A stretch of DNA of 5,980 nt from an uncultured Gammaproteobacteria bacterium (GTDB lineage: Bacteria > Pseudomonadota > Gammaproteobacteria > Pseudomonadales > UBA5518). Position 1 is the stretch's first letter. Every line of letters begins with the position of its first letter. A program made the position numbers and the translations under genes. Under the pieces are notes generated by a model. That model was given only the letters and a program-made list of their open reading frames with translations, was not told where the DNA came from and made no database searches. This document shows positions 1 to 4,789 of this stretch, piece by piece. The stretch spans positions 1 to 5,980 of the forward strand of contig CAIXOY010000722.1 of the NCBI GenBank assembly GCA_903921135.1, given 5' to 3'.

Positions 1-561
1 GAACTGCAGGAGCTCGTCGATCGCCAGAAGATCTACCACGTGCTGACGAGCTACTGCCGCGCCCTCGATCGCTGCGACGTCGAGCTCATGAAGAGCGTGT
101 ACTGGGAAGACGGCTTCGATGATCACGGCGTGTTCGCGGGCAATGCACAGGCCTTCGCCGAGTTCATCATCCGCGAGATACAGGGATGGTTCGAGGTGAC
201 CATGCACGCGATCATGAACGTGCACATGGAGATCGCCGGCGACGTGGCGCACACGGAGTCCTACCTGTTCGCCTATCACCGGGTGAAAGGCGATCCGCAA
301 AAAATCATGGAGGTCTTCGGGCCGAGCTATCTGGAGCGCTACGGCTTCGACGCCTCAAAGGTGCAGAGCGATTTCCTGTTCGGTGGGCGCTATGTGGACC
401 GCCTCGAGAAGCGCGGCGGCGAGTGGCGTATCGCCAAGCGCACGGTGGTGATGGACTGGAACATCAACCAGCCCACGTCCTCGATCTGGAACGAGGGGAT
501 GTTCGCTTCACTGCAGCTGCTCGGCTCGCGTGACCGCAGCGACCCTGTTTATGCGAGGTGA
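1..561 (+). CDS. NTF2-like / SnoaL_4-type protein, 5' end outside window
   Basis: The reading frame is open from base 1 (first visible residues ELQELVDRQKIYHVL) and ends at TGA 559-561, giving 186 visible codons. A GTG lies at base 40, but the protein-like sequence before it matches the usual first helix of this family, so the true start lies left of the window. The visible pattern is LVDRQKI, then a YCRALDRCD segment, a W-EDG-DDHG stretch (about residues 35-43), M-H-IMN-H-EI-GD-A-TESY (about 68-87) and a late GGRYVDRLEK..GEWRIAKR strand. This is the order seen in SnoaL_4 members of the NTF2-like superfamily, small cone-shaped proteins that include dehydratases, isomerases and ring-hydroxylating dioxygenase beta-like subunits. 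DDHG and the later His are the likely pocket residues. An insert at about residues 96-122 is longer than usual. The substrate cannot be read from the sequence. The gene converges on hepT, so they are not co-transcribed. Confidence 0.8.
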   Translation, partial: ELQELVDRQKIYHVLTSYCRALDRCDVELMKSVYWEDGFDDHGVFAGNAQAFAEFIIREIQGWFEVTMHAIMNVHMEIAGDVAHTESYLFAYHRVKGDPQKIMEVFGPSYLERYGFDASKVQSDFLFGGRYVDRLEKRGGEWRIAKRTVVMDWNINQPTSSIWNEGMFASLQLLGSRDRSDPVYAR

Positions 562-579
562 AGGCATCAGCCGCTTCTC

Positions 580-604
580 GTGGGAGCGGGCCATGCCCGC
601 GACC
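580..604 (+). repeat. REP element, copy 1 (GTGG variant)
   Basis: This is a 25-bp unit with the head GTGG, followed by a stem GCGGGC (586-591), loop CAT and stem GCCCGC (595-600), ending GACC. It differs from the second copy 34 bp to the right by one base in the head (GTGG instead of GTAG). A GTAG-type head followed by a short GC palindrome is the pattern of the REP class associated with RAYT (REP-associated tyrosine transposase) proteins. It lies between two convergent genes, the usual place for such elements. No RAYT gene is in the window. Confidence 0.75.
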
Positions 605-613
605 CGCTACCCC

Positions 614-638
614 GTAGGAGCGGGCCATGCCCGCGACC
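614..638 (+). repeat. REP element, copy 2 (GTAG head)
   Basis: Same 25-bp unit in the same orientation as the copy at 580-604, with the canonical GTAG head, stem GCGGGC (620-625), loop CAT, stem GCCCGC (629-634) and tail GACC. The two copies are direct repeats with 9 bp between units, not the head-to-head BIME layout. On RNA each could fold as a small hairpin between the convergent stops at 561 and 655, but neither has a U-tract, so a terminator role is only possible. Confidence 0.78.
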
Positions 639-654
639 ACCTGCGCAACAAAGC

Positions 655-1077
655 TCAGTGCTTGCCGGATAACGCCCCACGCATCGCAAGGGCATAGTCA
701 CGGAAGTCACCCAGATAGCGCGCACTGATGTCGAACACGATGCCCCAGTCGACCTTGTTGTAGTTGTGGACCGCGACATTCCTGAAGCCCACCGCGCGAC
801 GCAGCCGCACGGCGAGCTCGCCGTCTATCAAACCCATCGCCGCCAGCGTGCCAAAGACATCACCCATCGTCTGAGGAGCCGGCGTATCGGTTCTGCCGAT
901 GACATGGGTTCCTATATCGACACACAGCTGCACCGCACGACTCAAATTGAGCACGAGGATGTCCTGCGCGTCAGGGTCGGAGAGCAGTGCCGCGAGATTC
1001 GGCGGGCGCTTCTGCTCCACACGCCGCACACACCGGGCAAGCGACTCGAGTTTCTCGTCCAGCACTAGCCGATCCAC
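655..1077 (-). CDS. hepT: HepT: HEPN-domain RNase toxin
   Basis: A 140-residue all-helical HEPN protein (former DUF86), the normal family length. The family signature RX4HXY is complete: R99, H104 and Y106 in RNVAVHNY. Arg and His form the RNase active site of the dimer, and in studied HepT proteins the Tyr is the residue AMPylated by MntA, which silences the toxin. The N-terminus (MDRLVLDEKLESLARCVRR) also fits the family. The start is GTG at 1077-1075, preceded by GAGAGG eight bases upstream. It overlaps the end of mntA by 13 bp. A second GTG at 1065-1063 shares a base with the mntA stop (TAGTG) and could serve for re-initiation, but it would remove four family-typical residues. The TGA stop lies at 657-655. 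In known systems the free toxin cleaves RNA and arrests growth; action on phage is possible but not shown here. Confidence 0.92.
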   Translation of the reverse strand: MDRLVLDEKLESLARCVRRVEQKRPPNLAALLSDPDAQDILVLNLSRAVQLCVDIGTHVIGRTDTPAPQTMGDVFGTLAAMGLIDGELAVRLRRAVGFRNVAVHNYNKVDWGIVFDISARYLGDFRDYALAMRGALSGKH

Positions 1078-1451
1078 GCGTTCTGCCTCTCACGCAGGAT
1101 GCGCTCGCGCAGCGGCAGGAAATCCGCAACGCTGACGACGTGGCGATAAAGGAGCTGCGCATACTCATCGGAAGAGCCCAGCAGGCGCACACCGCGCAGC
1201 ACCTCGCCCAGGATAGGCTCGGGCTCACCGTGCAGATCGACGATGTCGACGGGCAGGCCCGTGGCCTGTGCCACGCGTTCGACAAGATCTATGCGCTGCG
1301 CTGTCGAGAGCGGCCCACCCGCGAGGATCCCGAGATCGATGTCACTGTCAGGACGGGGCTGACCGTTCGCGCGCGAACCAAACAGGAACGCGAGTCTCAG
1401 TCCGGGTATGCCGGAGAGCACGTTCCTCAATTGATCGCGGAGGGTATCCAT
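1065..1451 (-). CDS. mntA: MntA: minimal nucleotidyltransferase antitoxin
   Basis: A 128-residue minimal nucleotidyltransferase. The Pol-beta-fold motif GSX10DXD is complete: G25-S26, ten residues, then D37 and D39 (DSDIDLGIL). A third acidic residue, probably D69 in LPVDIVDL, would complete the metal site. In characterised pairs MntA transfers AMP from ATP to the Tyr of the HepT RX4HXY motif and so neutralises it by modification, a type VII mechanism. The ATG at 1451-1449 is the first possible start, because an in-frame TAG lies only four codons upstream. No Shine-Dalgarno sequence precedes it. It is the promoter-proximal gene of the pair and overlaps hepT by 13 bp, which fits coupled synthesis of antitoxin then toxin. 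All key residues are present, so the system is probably functional. Confidence 0.92.
   Translation of the reverse strand: MDTLRDQLRNVLSGIPGLRLAFLFGSRANGQPRPDSDIDLGILAGGPLSTAQRIDLVERVAQATGLPVDIVDLHGEPEPILGEVLRGVRLLGSSDEYAQLLYRHVVSVADFLPLRERILRERQNAWIG
1086..1091 (-). promoter_or_regulatory. Ribosome binding site for hepT
   Basis: On the minus strand this reads GAGAGG, eight bases before the GTG at 1077. It lies inside the last codons of mntA and favours the 1077 start over the GTG at 1065. Confidence 0.5.
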
Positions 1452-1457
1452 GAGGGC

Positions 1458-1463
1458 ATTCTA
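1458..1463 (-). promoter_or_regulatory. Possible -10 box of mntA (leaderless candidate)
   Basis: The minus strand reads TAGAAT, one mismatch to TATAAT, ending six bases before the mntA ATG. With no Shine-Dalgarno at that gene, a transcript starting on or next to the ATG would be leaderless. The -35 region is poor (TGGCGG at an 18-bp spacer), so this is a weak prediction. Confidence 0.2.
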
Positions 1464-1541
1464 GGCACGGGCAGGCAGGAGCCGCCATCCGCTGCAGCAC
1501 AGCGTAGCGGTACCTTCGGTGTGAGGGTGGCTGGCATGGTC

Positions 1542-2000
1542 GGGCCAGTGCTGCCATCAGCTGGAGTGTTTGCCTTACTCCCGGTAACCGCCGCTGGCTT
1601 GCTGCATCACCAGGCAGATGGCCGGAGATGGCCTCCACGAATGCGCCCTGCGCCATCAAGGTCGTCAACTGCTCGGCAAGGTAGCACCGGCAGTTAGGGG
1701 CGCCCGGCCGTGCATCCTCCATGAAGCCCCGTTCGCGAAGCTGTTCACCGATACGGTAATAGTCGGCCAGCGTCACCACGCTGCAAACGACATCGACATC
1801 CTGGGTGGAGCGGATGGGTGGCATGGCGGGATCGGTAATCAGAAGGCCTGCGACAGCTCCACCCACGAACACCAGTTGCCGACCCAGAGCCTCAGCGAAT
1901 TGCGCAGCGGCACAGCGCGCGTACGCTCCCGCGCGCTGCCGCCACGCACAGCATCAAAGATGGCCAGCAATTCGCCGAGCGCAGTGTTGCGAGCGCTCAT
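1542..2000 (-). pseudogene. Decayed AbiEii-like nucleotidyltransferase gene
   Basis: The minus strand carries pieces of one protein in family order. From ATG 2000 it reads MSARNTALGELLAIFDAVRG and on to codon 29. The frame then breaks, and the next frame continues with CAAAQFAEALGRQLVFVGG, AVAGLLITDPAMPPIR, STQDVDVV, LADYYRIGEQLRERGF and GAPNCR. VGGA and DVD match the first part of the nucleotidyltransferase site. At about 1684-1689 the text jumps in frame from APNCRC to YLAEQLTTLMAQGAFVEAI, then SGHLPGDAASQRRLPGV, which resembles the last segment of this family. The middle, with the third catalytic Asp and the usual FLATKLEAF-type block, is absent; from memory of the family roughly 100 residues are lost. 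The first break falls in a GCGCGCG run (1915-1921), and dropping one dinucleotide restores the frame. Homology fades near 1542, although the frame stays open to 1348 antiparallel-free through mntA. AbiEii proteins are NTase toxins of abortive-infection systems. The family is likely; exact limits are approximate. Confidence 0.75.
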
Positions 2001-2023
2001 TCGCTATTCGCGAATAGCGAATG
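1998..2023. promoter_or_regulatory. Perfect 26-bp palindrome, candidate operator
   Basis: The left half CATTCGCTATTCG (1998-2010) is followed directly by its exact reverse complement (2011-2023). Within it the hexamer ATTCGC occurs twice per strand at a 7-bp step, giving four overlapping half-sites around a central TTCGCGAA. The left end is the complement of the start codon of the AbiEii-like pseudogene, so a bound dimer or tetramer would block its translation start or promoter. Such symmetry with no loop suits protein binding rather than an RNA hairpin. No regulator gene is in the window to pair with it. Confidence 0.55.
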
Positions 2024-2034
2024 CAGGGGCCTTA

Positions 2035-2048
2035 TTGCCCTATGGCAA
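2035..2048. repeat. Short inverted repeat TTGCC-CTAT-GGCAA
   Basis: A 5-bp perfect stem with a 4-base loop, 11 bp beyond the large palindrome in the gap between the DUF1214-like gene stop (2107) and the pseudogene. It could be a second regulatory half of the same promoter region or a chance repeat. The gap 2024-2106 otherwise shows no gene, no T-tract terminator and no clear promoter. Confidence 0.25.
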
Positions 2049-2106
2049 GACGGCAAGAGCCCGGCAGTGGCCTAGAAGCAGCTCACAGTGACGGCCACCC
2101 ACACCC

Positions 2107-3294
2107 TCAAGAACGCAGCGGCACTCTCCGCCTCAGCGCCCGCTGCGCCGCACGCTCCGCCGCATTCAACCAACGCGTGCCGGCGGGAAGATGCGCGCGC
2201 AGTTCCGAAAGCGGCACAGCCTCGATACTGGGCGCATCTTCGGCAACGAGTGGCGCAGGCAAACCTTGCCAGCGCAGGAACACGAAACCCTCGCGCATGT
2301 CGCCGGGGTCCAGCCAGTTGGCCACACCGGGATCTGTATCGCTGATCACGAAACGCAGCACACCATCGTCATCAACTGCCGCCTGTGCAGTGGAAAAACT
2401 CGCGGTGTGATCAACCGCATTCGGCGTCACGAACCAGGGATCGCCCAGCTGTATGCCCTGGTATCGCGCCGCGCTGCGTCGCACCGAGACCACGAGCACC
2501 TTGCCCGCCTCCAGACGGAAGCGCGCCATCACCGACTGCTGCCCACCCAGCCCGCCGGCCGCGGTGTCGCTGGGGCGCGGCGGCGGGAAGGCATTCACGG
2601 GCACGCGCGCATACAGCCCGCTGTTCCAGAGCCTTGCGGCGGCGGCGAGATAGTCCGCGGCGCTCGCTCCCGGCACGCTTGCATCGACCGGCGAGGCGGC
2701 GGTGTCGAGCCGCTCGATGCGGAACGTCGACGGTGTTTCTGTATTCCAGTCAGTGAAGGTCTGACGGGCGAGGATCGCGCGCGCAGATGGCGGCAGCGCG
2801 AACCAGCGCCCCTCGGTGCGCGCTCCGCCGAGCGTGATGCTGAAGTCTTCGCCCGCGCGGATGCCGAGCGCATCGAGATCGATCACCGCGAGATTCCTGC
2901 CGAGCGCGATAACCGGATAGGCATCGAGGATCTGCAGCGTGAACAGCGCATGCGATCCGCGCTTGCCGCTGATGCGGTAACGCCCCTCGCCGGAAAGCAG
3001 TGCGGAGCGGTAGATGTTGTCGGGGTTGAAGAGACCCGGCCGCCCGTCGAGCCCCGCGGAGCGCCCGAAGTACGGCGCATCCAGATGGCGCGATTGCTCG
3101 AAGACGTCGAGGCTCGCAGAGACGAGGCCTGCGATGTAACGCTCGGTGGCAGCGGGGCCGGCGGCGGTGGATTCGGGACGGGTGGAGAGATCGCGTTCGA
3201 TTGTGGAAATGGTGTCGCCGAGACTCGGGTTGGCGCGCAGCGGCAGTGGGAGGGCGAGGAGACAAAGAAAAATGAGCGGGATAGCGCGAGTCAT
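2107..3294 (-). CDS. Exported DUF1214-like protein
   Basis: A 395-residue protein. The N-terminus MTRAIPLIFLCLLALPLPLRA is a typical signal peptide (Arg, a 15-residue hydrophobic core, cleavage near residue 21-22), so it is probably periplasmic. The mature part has NPDNIYRSALLSGEGRYRISG (about 90-110) with KRGSHALFTLQ after it, and a C-terminal block GDPWFVTPNAVDHTASF (284-300), then DDDGVLRFVISDTDPGVANWLDP (308-330) and EGFVFLRWQG (335-344). This spacing of PDN-Y, RG and DPG-NWLD is what I recall from DUF1214-containing proteins, whose biochemical role is not established. No catalytic motif is recognisable. The start is ATG 3294; another ATG at 3299 runs into a stop after one codon. No strong Shine-Dalgarno is seen. 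It lies 84 bp below the secreted amidotransferase-like gene on the same strand and may share its transcript unless the hairpin at 3344-3360 terminates it. The last 25 residues are Arg-rich. Confidence 0.72.
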   Translation of the reverse strand: MTRAIPLIFLCLLALPLPLRANPSLGDTISTIERDLSTRPESTAAGPAATERYIAGLVSASLDVFEQSRHLDAPYFGRSAGLDGRPGLFNPDNIYRSALLSGEGRYRISGKRGSHALFTLQILDAYPVIALGRNLAVIDLDALGIRAGEDFSITLGGARTEGRWFALPPSARAILARQTFTDWNTETPSTFRIERLDTAASPVDASVPGASAADYLAAAARLWNSGLYARVPVNAFPPPRPSDTAAGGLGGQQSVMARFRLEAGKVLVVSVRRSAARYQGIQLGDPWFVTPNAVDHTASFSTAQAAVDDDGVLRFVISDTDPGVANWLDPGDMREGFVFLRWQGLPAPLVAEDAPSIEAVPLSELRAHLPAGTRWLNAAERAAQRALRRRVPLRS

Positions 3295-3343
3295 GTCATG
3301 CGCTCAGCTAGGGGTTGGGCAAGCATAAAGGGCAATACGCTGT

Positions 3344-3360
3344 ATGCCCGCTACGGGCAT
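3344..3360. terminator. Hairpin, possible weak terminator or REP relative
   Basis: A 7-bp perfect stem ATGCCCG / CGGGCAT with loop CTA sits 19 bp beyond the stop of the gene at 3379, between two minus-strand genes. No T-run follows on the minus strand, so intrinsic termination would be weak; it may only shape or stabilise the message. The plus-strand text ATGCCCGCTAC matches the right arm of the REP copies (ATGCCCGCGAC) at 10 of 11 bases, so it may be a diverged REP half. Confidence 0.35.
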
Positions 3361-3378
3361 CTGCGTCGACAGCACCCA

Positions 3379-4788
3379 TCACCGCCCCACAATCCGCACG
3401 TTGTCGACAAAACACCCCTCGCCCGGGGCGTCGGTGAGGCAGCGGAAATTGATGTGTGTGGCGGTGACGGGGAGCGTGAAGGACATCTGCCTGAACCCCG
3501 CGTCCTCGGCTGCGCGCGCCGTCGCTTCGAGGACATGCCAGGTGCCGTCGAAGTAGCTCACCCTGAACTCGTCGGCAGCATCGACTCCCTGCAGGCGTCG
3601 CACGTAGGTCAGGGTGGCGGAACTGTAACCGCGCAGCGTGAAGCGCCTTGTGATCGTCGAGGCCCCGCCCGTGGCCACGGCTCCGGCCGAGTAGAGTCCG
3701 TCATAGGTCTCGCCGTTGCCGTTGCGGCGTGCCCACGGCGCGCCCGCTCCGGCGGGTTTCCAGTCGAGCCCTTCCTCGAAGGTATCGAAGAGCACCTCGC
3801 GCGGTGCGGGCAGCGCATCGCGCTCGTCGCGGTCCGAGGGGCTCGCGCAACCCGGGTCCGCCATGTCGACGAGCGCGTCCTGATCGTTGTCCTGGCCGTC
3901 GTCGCACGCGGCAGCGGGCGGTGGCGGTTCCGGAGGAACCCGGAACGCGGTGCGCGCAGTCTGGTTCAGCCAACGCCCGAGCAGGCGGTAGTTCGACTCG
4001 CGCTCGGTGGTGGCGAGGCCGGTGATGCCATCACCTTCGAAGGCCTCGAGGTGGACGCTGGTGAGCAGCATCCTGCCGTAGCTGACGGCGGCCGGCAGGT
4101 TGCGGTAACGCAGCCGCGCACGCACCGTGCCCTCAAGCGTGCCGGTCTGTGCGTAACCGGCCGTGGGTCCGCCCCAGTACAGCACCCGGCGTCCTCCCGC
4201 GAGCGCGGTGATCGCATAGCCGGTACCCACATCGAAATCCGCGATCTCGCGGATGCTGCCCTCGATGCGTGACGGGTAAGCACCGAGCAGGTCCGCATGG
4301 GCATAGGAAATGCCCTGCCACACGTACTCACCGGCTGCGTAGTACCAACCCGCACAGGCACCGAAATACGCGCCACCACCCGCGAGGAAGGCGGCGATAC
4401 GGGCCTTGCCTGCTGCGCCCAGAGCGCGTTGCGCGAGGTAGGCATCGCCGCCGGGTTGCACGTAGAGCCGCAACGCCGGATAGGCCGCGCGGTCGGCGAG
4501 ATTGCAGGCCTGCACCTGCGCCGCGCTCAGGAACATGTAGGCGGGGGATGCACTGCCATCGGGCTGCTGCGCCGCCCACCAGTCGAAGAAGTGCCGCATC
4601 CATGACTGACCCAGTGCGGATGCACCGCTGCCGGCATAAACCACGACCTCCGTCGCGGGGGCGATGGGGCAACTCAAGGCACCACCCTGAGCGAGGGTCG
4701 GCGCCGACCAGAACGGCAACAGCGCGGGGAGTGCACACCACGCTCCGCGAAGCCGCAGACGCCCTGGGGCAGGGAGGTGCCGCTTCAT
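3379..4788 (-). CDS. Secreted amidotransferase-like (BPL_N) protein with Ca-type motif and C-terminal beta-sandwich
   Basis: A 469-residue protein in four parts. Residues 1-34 form an Arg-rich signal peptide with likely cleavage near TLA-QG. Residues 46-275 look like a class I glutamine-amidotransferase fold of the BPL_N type: YVQPGGDAYLAQ (109-120), nucleophile elbow GACAG with C145, and H246 plus E248 in SVHLEAF, so a Cys-His-Glu triad seems complete. After a Pro-rich linker (284-291) comes CDDGQDNDQDALVDMADPGC (295-314), an Asp-rich motif with flanking Cys like calcium-binding repeats of secreted proteins. Residues 330-469 form a beta-rich domain (DTFEEGLDW, YFDGTWHVL, CFVDNVRIV) resembling carbohydrate-binding or MAM-like sandwiches. 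BPL_N proteins are not biotin ligases as such; the substrate here is unknown. ATG 4788 follows the upstream TGA after one base (TGAGATG), with GGGG seven bases before the ATG, so translation is probably coupled to the peptidase gene. Confidence 0.75.
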   Translation of the reverse strand: MKRHLPAPGRLRLRGAWCALPALLPFWSAPTLAQGGALSCPIAPATEVVVYAGSGASALGQSWMRHFFDWWAAQQPDGSASPAYMFLSAAQVQACNLADRAAYPALRLYVQPGGDAYLAQRALGAAGKARIAAFLAGGGAYFGACAGWYYAAGEYVWQGISYAHADLLGAYPSRIEGSIREIADFDVGTGYAITALAGGRRVLYWGGPTAGYAQTGTLEGTVRARLRYRNLPAAVSYGRMLLTSVHLEAFEGDGITGLATTERESNYRLLGRWLNQTARTAFRVPPEPPPPAAACDDGQDNDQDALVDMADPGCASPSDRDERDALPAPREVLFDTFEEGLDWKPAGAGAPWARRNGNGETYDGLYSAGAVATGGASTITRRFTLRGYSSATLTYVRRLQGVDAADEFRVSYFDGTWHVLEATARAAEDAGFRQMSFTLPVTATHINFRCLTDAPGEGCFVDNVRIVGR

Positions 4789-4789
4789 C

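Noticed and set aside
40..42. GTG as the start of the first gene
   Set aside because: The in-frame residues before it fit the first helix of the family, so the gene is cut by the window edge rather than starting here.
1348..1541. C-terminal continuation of the AbiEii-like frame into mntA
   Set aside because: The sequence after about 1542 loses all family resemblance and overlaps mntA out of frame, so it is read-through after loss of the proper end.
1531..1548. CTGGC / GCCAG inverted repeat near the pseudogene end, as a terminator
   Set aside because: Only a 5-bp stem with an 8-base loop and no T-run; expected by chance.
987..1697. 236-codon plus-strand frame opposite hepT and mntA
   Set aside because: Its codons are the mirror of the MntA/HepT genes, whose motifs are clear; no recognisable protein pattern.
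2066..2098. GTGGCC / GGCCAC repeat downstream of the DUF1214-like gene, as a terminator
   Set aside because: The loop is about 20 bases and no T-tract follows on the minus strand.
2021..2410. Possible small plus-strand gene starting at the right end of the palindrome (ATG 2021), as a divergent regulator
   Set aside because: The product has no HTH-like pattern and lies antisense to the DUF1214-like gene for most of its length; no Shine-Dalgarno.
2191..4272. 693-codon open frame on the plus strand
   Set aside because: It runs antisense through two well-supported minus-strand genes, is Arg/Gly/His-rich without family motifs, and spans their intergenic gap. Long antisense frames are expected in GC-rich coding DNA.
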